Positions 35,458 to 46,286 of a stretch of DNA of 64,000 bases are shown here, piece by piece; position 1 is the first letter of the stretch, and each line of letters opens with the position of its first letter. Made by a program: the position numbers and the translations under genes. Source of the stretch: Fonsecaea monophora (Eukaryota; Ascomycota; Eurotiomycetes; Chaetothyriales; Herpotrichiellaceae); the NCBI RefSeq assembly GCF_001642475.1, contig NW_019174014.1:80091-144090 (forward strand), given 5' to 3'. The notes under the pieces were generated by a model, which ran no database searches, was not told where the DNA came from, and was given only the letters and a program-made list of their open reading frames with translations.

Positions 35458-36998
35458 CTCGACCGTTGCGCGTTGACGACAGTTGCTTTGTGGGAAGTAA
35501 AATGTGTCATGACATGTAAGTAGCGCCGAGGCACGAGATCGTTTAGTGGGGGTTTGTTCGGAAAGACCTCGGAGCAGACCACACCTCACCCATATGAATT
35601 CTATGATACTATTAGCACTTAGAAAACTATCTAGCCTTTGTTGGCAATCTTCCCACGTTGGATTGAATAGAACTTTCCCCCTCCTTACATATACACTTTT
35701 GCGACGGTATTTTCTGGTTCCAGCTACTCGGACCATTGTCTGGAATAGTGACAGAAATAAGACTGTGGAAATGCTAGAATGGCGACATTAAAACTGAACA
35801 TTGGATGACCATGATGCGAGACAAACGCAAAAAGACAGACGGTGGCTTTGAGTATGTCAATATTTGATGCTTCTCAGCCGTGGATAGTTGGTGTTGTGCT
35901 TATGGTGCTCTGGTACGGTATGCTCTACTAGCAGAGGGATGCTTTCAGCTGGATACTATACGGTCAGATCACGAGGAGCTCGACGCATTGAACTTGATAG
36001 AGCATATCATGACAACGATCCGGCGACTCATGCCATCAGCGCTTCAACCATCAGCGGCCATTCTAAGCGAAGACGAACCCCAGGACCTAGTGTTCTTTCT
36101 GGAATCATTCTCGGGTAATTTGAGAGAGATATTAAGGGTGTGGGACGACTACAGCAAACGGATGATTGACAGCATGGGTCACAAGCTCACTACTGACCAC
36201 GATACTGCGGCGATCTGGGCTCGATATGGGGATGCGTGGGACACTGATTCGGCCAGAGCGTTACTACAGCAGAGATGTCGCCACGTCGCGAGCGCAACGC
36301 TCCAGGGGATGCCCGCGGCTGTAATTGAGCCATTGAAGGTTCGTGCAGAGTTGATGGAGAAGGTATTGGTGGAGCTGCGCAAAGGGAAACAGACTCCTAA
36401 GTGAGGTTCGAGCTTGACTTCGTAAGGGTTCATTAGAATCTACCCGTTGCGGCGACAGGGTAAATTTGAGGGCAAAGCATGATGCGGACGGACAAAGCAC
36501 TTGGAGCTAGTTGAGACTTGGAGGATAAGCTAAGAAGACTCATGGTGTTTGGATGCAGATATTTCAGGGCTTCTGCGAGGTGAAGCTAGCGAACTCCAGA
36601 GATATGGTGGTTACAAGTGGAACTGGGAAACGGCCATGGAAATGTGGGCAAGAAACACAATGCAGTTCATGGCTAGAGGCAAAGAGCTGAGGTAACCATC
36701 AGTCGCTAGACTTCCAAGAACAAACGAGGGGGCTACACGCGAATGGTCGTGTATTCTAGATCAATGAATCCATCTTCAAGCTTGGGTCGATGAGATCAGA
36801 CATTGCCATAGCGGTTGTAGGGATCAGATGGCTTCATAACGAAATTCAAGGGTCGACTGGCAACTAATTATTACCACTATAAAGTTCCCATCGACCACTC
36901 TCTTCAGTCTCACTTTCATTTCCCATCCTTGCTTCTCACCATTCCAGTCAACTTCTGTTTCTTCAAGTAAACTCAACGACAGCCACAACGTACTCGCC
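35458..36998. other. Region with orphan open frame, no confident gene
   Basis: 1541 nt. It contains the ATG-poor frame at 35880-36404 (listed separately) and a short coding-looking stretch at about 36559-36694 (plus) that ends MEMWARNTMQFMARGKELR. I could not join the two with a convincing splice. The remainder shows nothing. Confidence 0.35.
35880..36404 (+). CDS. Hypothetical helical protein fragment (partial gene model)
   Basis: A 174-codon open frame without an early ATG; the first in-frame Met is at about 36009. Just before the frame is a good 3' splice site (TTCTCAG ending at 35877), so this may be an internal or last exon whose first exon I could not place. The predicted protein is helical and mixed-charge, rich in Leu, Arg and Glu, without membrane segments. 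I recognise no family. A neighbouring coding-looking stretch near 36559-36694 may be a further exon. It could also be a decayed gene. Treat start and structure as undetermined. Confidence 0.35.
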   Translation: MDSWCCAYGALVRYALLAEGCFQLDTIRSDHEELDALNLIEHIMTTIRRLMPSALQPSAAILSEDEPQDLVFFLESFSGNLREILRVWDDYSKRMIDSMGHKLTTDHDTAAIWARYGDAWDTDSARALLQQRCRHVASATLQGMPAAVIEPLKVRAELMEKVLVELRKGKQTPK

Positions 36999-37939
36999 AT
37001 GGAGACAACGAGCGCAACGTCATCGAAAGACCAACCGCGTTTCGAACGGCAGGGTCTCGAAGCATCAGACTTGAGTATCATGACTCAAATTCTGAATGAT
37101 ATGGACAACTCGTTCCACAATCTGAAGAACGCCCTGCGACTACTTGAGGCGCCAAGGACTATACTGCTGAATTGAAACGGGATGCAACCAGACTCTCGGA
37201 AGTTCTTCGTGATTGGATGTTGAGGCCAAAGCTCAGCAAGCCTGAAGAAAACGCTGAGCTACCTCCAGCGGCAAGGAAACTGATCAGGGAGATTTACGAC
37301 ATCGTCACACGGAAACAGGATCGCGGTGAAGAATCTTGGGTATATACGATCAAATCAAAGACTCAGGAGCTGGAACTGTGTATGTCTGACAAGAGGCAGG
37401 CACATCCAGAAGAGTGAAGGCCGATGAATCCACAGAGTGCGGAGCGTGAGTGGGAATGACCCGTGGTCATTATGACTCTGGCCAATGTGTGCCTTCTAGC
37501 AATGCCCGAAGTGGACTCCAGCATTTTTGACCCACCTCCGAGCTTTGAACAGATCGCGCAAATGGCCGCCAAAGGCGAGCTGGAGAGTGAGGAGGACCTT
37601 GGCCACGGGGGAAGTCAGATGCCAAAGAAGGACCGGAAGCATCTGATGAACGAAATAACCCGAATCAACTTAGAGCCCAATGATGAAAGCGCAGAAGAGA
37701 TGATGAGCAGGTATATCGCGCTCTACGGGGCAGTGTGGACTACCAGGAACAAGGTCAGAAGAATCATTCAAATTGCCGAATGGAGTGATAGTGACGAGGA
37801 AGGCGAATCGTTGCTAGATCATGAAGACTACATGAGAGAAGCCGAGGATTCTGATTTTAACGACGAAGACTATGAGAAGGATGAAGGGGTCAATACACCT
37901 TCTGCTAGTGCCGACGAGGAAGAAGGAGAAGGAGAGTAG
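36999..37939 (+). pseudogene. Hypothetical acidic protein gene with an apparent frameshift
   Basis: Starts METTSATSSKDQPRFE at 36999 and reads to about 37147, where the frame breaks. Coding continues in the next frame (AKDYTAELKRDATRLSEVL) from about 37148-37151 and runs to 37379. An intron at 37380-37499 (GTATGT...CTAG) then joins TQELEL to SMPEVDSSIFDPPPSF, and the last exon ends at 37939 in a strongly acidic tail (Glu/Asp runs). The switch needs one lost or two gained bases in the sequence GAGGCGCCAAGG at 37146-37157; no intron fits there. Without the break the protein would be roughly 270 aa: helical front half, disordered acidic end. No family recognised. It may be a real frameshift (decaying gene) or an assembly error. 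Confidence 0.5.
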
Positions 37940-38736
37940 GGGTTTCAAACCCTACCCAGACAGCAGGACTACGAAAGAGGAAAAGAGAATAGGACAGACG
38001 AGAGCAGTGCTCTGAGAGGTCTACGGAAATATGTTGGCCAGAGGTCGCCCTCCCAGTGAGGGTGGTGGTATGGTGACCTCAGTTAGCTGAATGACCCATG
38101 GTGATGATTGACAATGTGGGCACATTCTCTGGGCTGGAAAGTGCACGTCGAGATCAGTGCGCTGTACAAGACAGGGCTGATGACAGGCTGAACCCCCCAA
38201 AAAATACAACAGATGCTAGCGGACGCACTTCGTCTAATTACCTAGCACCTACTGGATGCTTCTTGGCACAAACGACGGACCACGATACGAGGGCGTGACG
38301 TGATAATATGCTGCTGCCCCTGCATCAAGTCCCGATATGGGTTAGTCCCTACAATGACTACCTTGGGCTTCGACTTCCGATACATTATTCTATTCTCCAC
38401 GAGGGCGCACATCAAGTATGATGCCGAAAAGATGAAGTTGTCCCTATCTACACCTACGGAGTTGTACCCACCCGTGCCACCCACACCTCCAATCCGGTAC
38501 TCGGTATGTTTTGTTCTCGGTACTTGTAGTGTTGTGGTTAGTCAAAGGGTCAGACTAACAGTTCCAACAAAGTTGTCAAAAACCCAGACACGGGAAAAAC
38601 AGTGGGGGCAAAAGACGAGACTATCGAAAACCGCGACAGTTGAAGGAGAGCAAGAATATGATTGAAACTGGGCGCTCCCTATAGGCACCTCTGCAGAGTC
38701 ATGGACTAGCTACTTGTAAATTTGGGATGTTGCGGT
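37940..38736. other. Intergenic region
   Basis: 797 nt between the acidic hypothetical gene and the stop of the next sugar porter. Short frames on both strands look random. No repeat or RNA gene is seen. Confidence 0.4.
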
Positions 38737-40466
38737 TCAGACCCTCTCCTCATGAACGATTGCGCCACTCTTGCTCACTTCGTCCAGCTCCTTGACGGCG
38801 ATTTCGCGCGCCCGCTCTGACGACACGCACTGGTACGTCTTGAATTGACTGCGCGGGACCTTGTTGATGAACATCTCGTCGATCTCCTCCAGCGACCGGC
38901 CCTTGGTCTCTGGTATCAAGAGGAAGAAAAACACTGGTAAAAATCCCCAAAGTCAGCCGCAGGTCTTAGAACCCACACAAGGGGTGTCGGAGAATACCCA
39001 CCGAATGCCACGGCGTTGGAGCCGGCCCAGATGTAGCCGTACTTCGCGCCCCAGTTCAGGTTGTTCGCGTTCAGGAAATACGGTGTGCAGTACGAGATCA
39101 GCCCTGCGAATTCATGGTCAGCCAGGTCAGTCGAATTACAGCGCGCAAAACTCACAGTTGAAGAAGTAGTTGATCCCAGTGCCGAGACCGACGCTGAAGA
39201 CTCGCAGGCGGGAGCTGACAAGTTCACCAGCAATGGGCCAGGTGATGGTGCCGGTGAAGCCGTTGTAGAAGAAGCTGAACATGAGGGCGAAACCCACAAG
39301 CGCTTGACCGGCGCTCTTTCCATGGCCAGCGAGGCTCAACAGACCGATAACCAGCATGCAAATACAGCAGCCAGCAGCGCCGATTAGAAGCATGGAGCGG
39401 CGACCGAAGACTTTGTGCATGAGAAACATACCACACATGGCGCCGATCAGTCCGAGGCAGTTCTGCAGAATGGTAGCTTGGAATGGCTTGTCGATGCCGG
39501 CCATCTGGTAGAAGAAAGTGCTGTACGAGATGGTGAACCAGACGCCAGACGCCGCGTGCGATGCGATGGCCCCTGCTGCCAAGATGGTTCGTCGGCGATC
39601 GGTTCCCTTGAACATGTCCAGCACCGATGCTGATGACGCCAGCTCCTTTTCCTGCTCAATACCTCTCTGCATCTCGATGAATTCCTCGTTGATGAGCTCG
39701 GGCTTGAGCGATCTCCCCCGAAGCCGCTCCAATGCTCTACGAGCTTCTTCTGGCCTGTTGTGCATGAGAAGCCATCGGGGCGACTCGGGCACGAAAAACA
39801 TGAAGATGCTGAGCAGGAATGGGATTGCGAACAACGAAGCCAGCGGAATCTGGTATGCCAGTCTGCTGTGCAAGTTTTTGCTGTAGTTGTCGGCCACGGC
39901 TCCGAGGATACTCCCCAGGTTCACCCAGAAACCGAAGAACGAGGCCAGGATGGCTCGATGCTGTGGAGGCGCGTATTCGACACACGCAACATTCGAGAAC
40001 AGGATGAACCACCCATTTCCCAACCCGAGGAGAATCCTTCCGGCATAGAGACCTGCAAGACTGTTCGCTCCGACCTGGACACCACATGCCACCATCGATA
40101 TGAGGGACGCGATCCAGATGGCTGGTTTGCGACCAAATCTATGCGCAAAGGGGCCACCCATGAGCACCGCGACGATGGTGCCGACATTGAGGAAGCTTGA
40201 AATCAGCTGTTGAGGCTTAGTGTTGATATTCCATCCCGATTTGACCTTGGGGTCCTTGTAGCCGAAGACTTCGAGGAAGCCGATCATGGCCTGGAATCCG
40301 GCAACTGCTGCGGTATCTGCATGGAGTTCAGCTTCGTGTACCGACATCACATCCAAGTGAAGCTCTCACCAAAGCCATATTGACAGTTTGCCATGCTGAC
40401 CGCACAGCAGATGAGGAGACATTTCCAGTTGTCGATGAGACGGTTGTTTCGTCCTTCGCTAATCAT
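38737..40466 (-). CDS. MFS sugar porter at the edge of the acid cluster
   Basis: Twelve-segment sugar-porter-family transporter. Exons 40466-40370, 40316-39156, 39103-39002 and 38933-38737 give about 518 aa. The small first exon (MISEGRNNRLIDNWK, then segment 1 ending CQYGF) joins DTAAVAGFQAM across a 53-nt intron; this restores the family signature YGFDTA and fixes the start, which a frame scan would place wrongly in the intron. Motifs: HRFGRKPA, GRILLGLGNGW, PESPRWLL, PETKGRSLEEID. The group resembles fungal lactose/alpha-glucoside/quinate-type porters; substrate unknown. It shares a 732-nt divergent promoter with the aconitase-family gene, so it may import the substrate of that enzyme's pathway (inference). 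Confidence 0.9.
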
Positions 40467-41198
40467 CTTGACTTGTGGGATAACAGTCCTCGTGGTACGA
40501 CAGGGCAGTATGCAAGATGTGATACATGGGAACGACGCTCCATTTGATGATTATATTGATCCTTCCGTCTGGGGCTCCTGAATCCGGGGCAAGATCGGCC
40601 GTCCAGGGGCAGAATCCCAGCCGCTTGAATTCCGGAGAGCCTGATCCGGAATGTGGCCGGTAGCTCCAACATGGACAACAAGACTATTGCTGGCACTGGG
40701 TCAATGGGTCAAGCGCCCGCATGACAGGCAAAAGCTTTCTCGCTTGACCAGTCTTTCCAGGGCTTTTTACATCTTGTCATGCGATCTACCGAGCGAGCGG
40801 AGGGAGTCTCGCCAGTGGGGCTTCTCAACATGCATACTCGTGCAAAGTAGGTAGGGGTATTCCAAGTAGATACCTCCAACTCGCATGGCTCAGGATCATA
40901 TCCTACAAGAGCCTCATTGGAACCCGACTTCCCGTCCCATGTGGGTTCTGGGTTCGTGGCATTGAAGTTTTCGGCAGTTGGCCCGGTGTGGCATGCACCA
41001 CAAAACCACTTTCAACGGCGCTGGTTCTTTCCAATTAGTATACACAGGGGGGACAAGTCGGCGCCACAACTGCCACTTGTCTTGTGACTCGAAGGCGAGG
41101 CGTCGATATTTCAGTTGTACACAGTTGTCGCCGGGCCAAAACTCTGGTTGTTGAAGTCACCAAACTTCTACGCTGACGAGAACGATCTCGAGAGTGCA
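40467..41198. promoter_or_regulatory. Divergent promoter between sugar porter and aconitase-family gene, with inverted repeat
   Basis: 732 nt between divergent starts. At 40630-40651 there is a perfect inverted repeat TTCCGG-N10-CCGGAA, containing CCGGAG on one arm. Such CGG/CCG inverted repeats are typical sites for Zn2Cys6 dimers; the link to the regulator at 58.4-60.7 kb is an inference. Confidence 0.5.
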
Positions 41199-43313
41199 AT
41201 GGAGCAACAACAGCCCAGTCGGCGGCCGATGACTGCCTGCCAGAAAATACTGGTCCATCATGCGCTCGGCCTTGAGACTCCGTACGTGGAACCAGGGACC
41301 GTAATCCGCATCGCTCCAGATTGGTTTCTGGCGTCTGAAGTTGCTTGGTTTGGCATGAACAAAAACTACGAGCGCATGGGACGTCCTGGCATTCGGCGCA
41401 GAGACAGGTTCTGGCTGGCAGGGGACCATGTCGTGGATCCACGAGTGAATCATCAGGCGTACGAGAAGTCTCTGATCGAGGCGTGCGACCAAATTGCTAA
41501 GGAAATGGACCTGGGAGACAACTACGCTGGGCACAACACCACCATCATGCATACAGAGTATTATCGTTCTCGGTGTCAGCCTGGTATGCTGGTTATTGGC
41601 GCCGACTCTCACACGTCTTCAGCTGGTGCGCTAGGGAGCCTTGCAATCGGCGTGGGCGCAACCGATATGATCCTGCAGCTTGTCACTGGCGAGACATATC
41701 TCGAGGTCCCAGAGATTGTCCGAATCAACTTCATCAACCGACCACCTCTTGGGACCAGCGGCAAGGACGTTATACTCGGGGTGATGCGAAAACTGCGCAG
41801 AAATACCGTTGCAGCTGGCCGGCTCGTTGAGTATACCGGAGAAGGACTTCAGTACCTGTCATGCGACGCCAGATTCGCCATCGCGAACATGACGACCGAG
41901 TTCGGCGGAATTGGCGCCTGTGTTGTTCCCGACGGAGTCACCATGCAGTACATCCAACGTCGAAGAGATCCACGACATAAATCGGACAGCCTCTATTTCT
42001 GGCCAGACGACGATGCGCAGTACGCCGAAACATATGATGTGGACCTATCCGAACTGGAGCACTTCATTGCGCTGTACCCTTCTCCAGACAATGTTGTGCC
42101 CGTCTCAGAAGCAACGGCACAGCTCCAACACCTGCAAGGTGTCTTCATAGGAGCCTGCACCACCACGGAAGAAGAGCTGATTCTGGCTGCGTTGGTATTA
42201 AAGGAGGCGATGTCTCAAGGCTGGAAACCTGAGGCGCAGGGACTACGACGTGTCACTCCCGGGTCCAATTCCATCATCAATCGCCTCAAGGAACTAAACC
42301 TTCTCGAGGTGTACGAACAGGCCGGGTTCGAGATCGGTGCGCCTGGATGCAGCTACTGCGTGGGCATGGGAGTCGACAAGGCCGGGAAGGGGGAGGTGTG
42401 GCTGTCTTCTCAGAACAGAAATTATAGGGATCGCATGGGCCCCGGGTCCATCGCCAACATCACCTCTGCAGCGACGGTGGCCGTCTCCAGCTTCTCCATG
42501 TCACTGCAGAATCCCTCGGAGATCCTTGCTAAGATTGACATGGCCGAGTTTGATGCCATGAGGAGATACGGTGCACAGGAGGCACGAGAGTCACCACAAT
42601 ACGTCGAGCCGGAACTCCTTGCCGCTGCACCAACGCCAACCAAGGGCGACGCAGAGGTATCCCCATCATCTGCAGAAGAAAAGCCGGCGCCCTCGCTTCC
42701 CGAGTCGATTCGAGGGAAAGTGCAGCGATTCGGAGACAATGTTGACACAGACAGCATCATCCCGACCGACAAGTGCCATTCCCACCTCACCCAAGAAGAA
42801 GTCGCCCGTGGCGCATTCTGCTACACTCGACCAGAGTTCTATGATCGCGCACAGGCAGGGGCCTCGATCGTGGTCGCCGAGAAGAGTTTTGGCTGCGGCT
42901 CTTCGCGCGAACAGGCGCCCAAGGCCCTGAAGTGGGCGGGCATCCAGGCCGTGATCGCCAAGTCGTACGCCTTCATCTACCAGCGCAATCAAGTCAACAA
43001 CGGCCTGATGGGGATCAAGCTACTGGACGAGGACTTTTACCGGCTCGCCCAGGAAGGGGAAGAGGTCACGATCGATGTCAAGAACCGCAAGATCCACTGT
43101 CAGGGCCGGACGTGGGACTTTCGACTAGATCGCATTCAGGAACAACTCCTCGCCGAGGGCGGATTGATCAGCACGTACGAGAGGTACGGACCCGGGTTGT
43201 TCTCGAAGCTGCAGAGTCTGGATCAGAAGACGAGCAGAAGGTCTTTACAAGACGGTCCCGATGCTGGGTTTGTTGAGGAATCATCAGCCAAAGCCACGTC
43301 TTTGGAATGGTGA
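41199..43313 (+). CDS. Aconitase-superfamily hydro-lyase, fused LeuC-LeuD type
   Basis: Intronless 704-aa [4Fe-4S] hydro-lyase: LeuC-like large domain (about 1-470), Ala/Pro-rich linker (about 470-510), LeuD-like swivel domain (about 510-690). Cluster cysteines are in GACTTTEEE and GCSYCVGMG (C-x2-C). The large domain has GADSHTSSAGALGSLAIGVG; the swivel domain has RFGDNVDTDSIIPTDK and GCGSSREQAPKALKWAG. The order matches fungal isopropylmalate isomerase, but the first Cys motif departs from the usual GSCTNSR, and canonical Leu1 is longer (around 760-780 aa). No presequence or PTS1 (ends TSLEW). Family chemistry is moving OH between neighbouring carbons of a 2- or 3-substituted malate by dehydration and rehydration. 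The neighbourhood suggests a role outside leucine synthesis (inference). The ATG at 41199 is preferred over an upstream TTG. Confidence 0.87.
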   Translation: MEQQQPSRRPMTACQKILVHHALGLETPYVEPGTVIRIAPDWFLASEVAWFGMNKNYERMGRPGIRRRDRFWLAGDHVVDPRVNHQAYEKSLIEACDQIAKEMDLGDNYAGHNTTIMHTEYYRSRCQPGMLVIGADSHTSSAGALGSLAIGVGATDMILQLVTGETYLEVPEIVRINFINRPPLGTSGKDVILGVMRKLRRNTVAAGRLVEYTGEGLQYLSCDARFAIANMTTEFGGIGACVVPDGVTMQYIQRRRDPRHKSDSLYFWPDDDAQYAETYDVDLSELEHFIALYPSPDNVVPVSEATAQLQHLQGVFIGACTTTEEELILAALVLKEAMSQGWKPEAQGLRRVTPGSNSIINRLKELNLLEVYEQAGFEIGAPGCSYCVGMGVDKAGKGEVWLSSQNRNYRDRMGPGSIANITSAATVAVSSFSMSLQNPSEILAKIDMAEFDAMRRYGAQEARESPQYVEPELLAAAPTPTKGDAEVSPSSAEEKPAPSLPESIRGKVQRFGDNVDTDSIIPTDKCHSHLTQEEVARGAFCYTRPEFYDRAQAGASIVVAEKSFGCGSSREQAPKALKWAGIQAVIAKSYAFIYQRNQVNNGLMGIKLLDEDFYRLAQEGEEVTIDVKNRKIHCQGRTWDFRLDRIQEQLLAEGGLISTYERYGPGLFSKLQSLDQKTSRRSLQDGPDAGFVEESSAKATSLEW

Positions 43314-43497
43314 GACGGGTCGCTTAGGGCCTATACATATTAGGCCATCACATCAAGACCTGAAGAGAAGGATGACCACGGAAATAGAGAGACACACAGG
43401 CTCGCGAATCAATTCATATGCAAATTCTTCTTATTACAACTCTACCAAAGGCTTTAACCGTGGAAGGGGTTTTGGGGGGGATTCCCATCTGGACCAG

Positions 43498-44814
43498 CTA
43501 AGATGGATAGTACTCGAGCCCATATTCGCTGGATCCTTCGAGTGTGTGGATTGGCTTGCCGGCCTTTTTCAAGCGCTCCAGCTCCTGTCGTTTCATTTCC
43601 TCTTGCATCTGCAATTGAGCGCATAGGCAGTCAGCATCGCTGAACTTGGAGCGGCCGACCAGAAGAGAGCCAGTAGACTTGACAGTCTCTGAGGTGTTGT
43701 CCTCGGAGAGAAAGAAAACGTACCTTTATCCTCCCACCCGCATTGGGAAGTAACTCCCTCGGTGCCGTAATTTTCCACTCGGGCAGACCCTCCGGCCGAC
43801 CCAGGTCCTTGAGTGTCTTGGCCTCGACGAGGCTATACTTGCTGTCGGGCCTGTTGTAATTGAAGGGCTCCTTGAGGGCGACGGGCGGGTTCGTGATGAT
43901 GCGGACGTTTCGGAGCAGGTTGCGCGACGCCGAGTGCAGCATGAACGGGTGGAGGAAGTAGACGTCGCCGACGTTGCCGGTGGCTTCGTGGAAGGACTCG
44001 TCGCGGCAGAGGCTGGGGTCTTGGACCCACGAGTTCCACAGCTTTCGGCGGTCCGGGTTCGACTTGGGGATCTCGGGGGATCCTCGAGGCGCGAGATACG
44101 GCGTGGCGCCCCGGGGCATCGAGTACTGCCGAGTGGTGGTGAGGGAATGTACTCATATGTGTGTGTGTATACGCAAGACTGGCCTGTGGTGAAAAGGAAC
44201 GTACCAGTCTCTCCGCCACCAACTTTATTCCGTCCGTACAGATGACGGTGCCGCCTCCCTTGGGCTTGATCTCGGTCAACAGGGGAATCACTAACAGTGC
44301 TTGCTCGGGCGAGTCCAGGAAGTGGGTGAACCAGTCGCCGTCGCAGTGCCAGTTGTCGAGGGACCTCATGTCCAACGGGTCTGACTCCTTGTACTCGGGT
44401 TTGCCCAGGTTGGGGATGAAGCCGTCTTTCCAGAATTTGCACCTGCATCGCCGATGGATGAGTACCATTGACCTGAGGGAATGTATATATCTATGTACGT
44501 ATATGCGAGTCTAATACATACCATTCAGCCACTCGATCCTCCCCTCCCACCAACTCACACATGGCTGCGTACGCCTTGGGCGCGTGTTCCTTGATCGAGA
44601 CGACCGTGTGGCCAGGCATGTTCAGCTTCTCCGTCGGCCATGTCGACTTGTCCTCCGGCGAGGCGCCGAGTCTCGTCCAGATGGAGCTGGTCCATTTCTC
44701 AGCGAACTCGGGGGAGAAGCAGTTTTCGATCTTGATGAAGCCGTGGTCCATCCAATGCTGCTTCTGGTCCTCGGTCAAGGAGAAGTCGGTCCATTCGCTG
44801 ATCTTTCCTGGCAT
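43498..44814 (-). CDS. Phytanoyl-CoA dioxygenase (PhyH)-family Fe(II)/2-oxoglutarate oxygenase
   Basis: Exons 44814-44522, 44442-44205, 44125-43724 and 43608-43498 give about 347 aa. The double-stranded beta-helix fold has its iron ligands in WHCDGDW (H-x-D) and a distal His in FLHPFMLHSASRN, with the 2-oxoglutarate-binding Arg in LLRNVRIITNPP. The family hydroxylates acyl-CoA at the alpha carbon or small metabolites, using O2 and 2-oxoglutarate. Start: ATG 44814 (MPGKISEWTDF), since the longer frame begins with GTG. The C-terminus EYGLEYYPS is not a PTS1. It is convergent with the aconitase-family gene, only 184 nt between stops. Intron 2 carries a GT/TG repeat. Substrate unknown; in context an acid or acyl-CoA (inference). 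Confidence 0.88.
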
Positions 44815-45382
44815 TTTTAGGGAGACTTGACTTGTCTTCACATGGGTTGATACTGCTTAGCTAGCCTTGTTGGCCTCGTCGGTGAGGATCGGCCATGGCA
44901 GATATAGATGGTATTTGTACTTGTAGCCGCACTTGTCCCCGTAGACGCCAGATGCTGGACACTGGACGCCCTGCGATTGCGACTCCGACGTATGGGAAAA
45001 GCCTATGGCCGTCGTCCCCGGGAATTAGCCTAATTGACAAGTAGGTAAACGGAAGACAACGAATGAATTGCCATTGTCTCTCTCAGAATATTCCTAGTCG
45101 GCCTTCCTCCGGGGCCTTTGAGCCTTTATGGTCTCCTTGGCCGGTCATGCCCATATTCCCGCGGGGGATTGAGTTATCCGAAAACATCAGGTTTCTTTGA
45201 CGAATGGGTGACGAAGAAGATAGATTAGCAACCTGCCAGACGCCGCATTTGTCCTCCTCAGTTATGTATCATGAGACCCGGTTTCCTGGTTTCCTCGTTT
45301 CCTGGCATTTGACTCCATCCAACTGGCTACCTCCATCCTCGACTGTATATATCCGTGTAACCAAAACCCCCTACACCTCACC
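44815..45382. promoter_or_regulatory. PhyH-family gene upstream region
   Basis: 568 nt between the PhyH-family start and the stop of the small conserved gene. It contains one CTCCGG element in TTCCTCCGGGGCC at about 45111-45118, the same core as elements in neighbouring promoters. No gene is seen. Confidence 0.4.
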
Positions 45383-45736
45383 TCATGACTTCCCTTCCTC
45401 AGTAGCACTGTTGGCTGGACCACTCTCACCCTTTTCAATATTCTCCCGCCGGAGTTGATTCCGCTTGCCCAAGATGCGCAGGGTGCGTTCGCGCTCTAGC
45501 TCGGTCATCTGAGCCCAATTGTCGATGCGCGAGAGGGTGCCGTCTGAATTGATGACCAGCGGCCCGAGGGCGTCCAGCTTGAAGGTTTGGGATACCTCTC
45601 CATCTGCATTAATTGATGTTGACGCGTCCTGGGGAGCTGGGAGCGCGAGCGGAGTTGATTCAGATGTTTTTGCGGTGTCGTCCTTGTCGTTTGCTGGTCG
45701 TTGAGTGTCTGGATTTTCTGACTGATTTGCAGACAT
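45383..45736 (-). CDS. Small conserved ascomycete protein of unknown function
   Basis: Single-exon 117-aa hydrophilic protein. The N-terminal half is Ser/Thr/Asp/Pro-rich and likely disordered. The second half holds a compact block, FKLDALGPLVINSDGTLS followed by RIDNWAQMTELERERTLR and ILGKRNQLRRENI, which I recall as a short conserved family in filamentous ascomycetes; I know no function for it. No signal peptide or membrane segment. Its recurrence elsewhere would make it a bystander inside the catabolic cluster rather than a pathway member. The start is the only ATG that keeps the conserved block with a leader of usual length. Confidence 0.75.
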   Translation of the reverse strand: MSANQSENPDTQRPANDKDDTAKTSESTPLALPAPQDASTSINADGEVSQTFKLDALGPLVINSDGTLSRIDNWAQMTELERERTLRILGKRNQLRRENIEKGESGPANSATEEGKS

Positions 45737-46286
45737 GATTTGATTGTGTTTTGTCTTCTTTTTGGAGGGTTTGTCCTGGGTAGATCGACGATGCTCACTG
45801 GAAGTTGCGTTTTACTTGTCTTGCATTTGGATATGGAGGAATGATTTCATCTCTACACGTTGTCGACGAATAAATCATTGTATAAATAATTATGCCTTGA
45901 CAATTGCCAATCCTCCTTCTTGACCCTCGCTGTCGCTCGTCGCGCCTGGTAGAAGCTTCCAGGGGCTCCGCTCCACTCCACACCAGCCACTTTTCGAACA
46001 TTCTCCAACTTTTGCTTTGCTGCTCTTCAACACAAACACTACCCAGTTGGGGGTGCCATGGTGCCTATTCATTTGGGTACCAATCGGAATTGATCCTGGC
46101 AAAGATAACATGTCCCTCTACTTGTAGCTTCTGGACAAAGTGGTGTGTGGCTGTTGGCAGACGAGCGCGGCACAGCACACGGGATTCGGAATACGAGGTA
46201 CAAGTGCAGACTGACTCAATTTGTACATGATGATTCTAGCAATGGCCTACCGCATTCCACATTCTGCTTCAAAGCCTCCCCAACAT
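45737..46286. other. Intergenic, small conserved gene upstream region
   Basis: 550 nt between the small gene's start and the stop of acyl-CoA oxidase 1. It should include the small gene's promoter. Nothing else is recognised. Confidence 0.4.
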
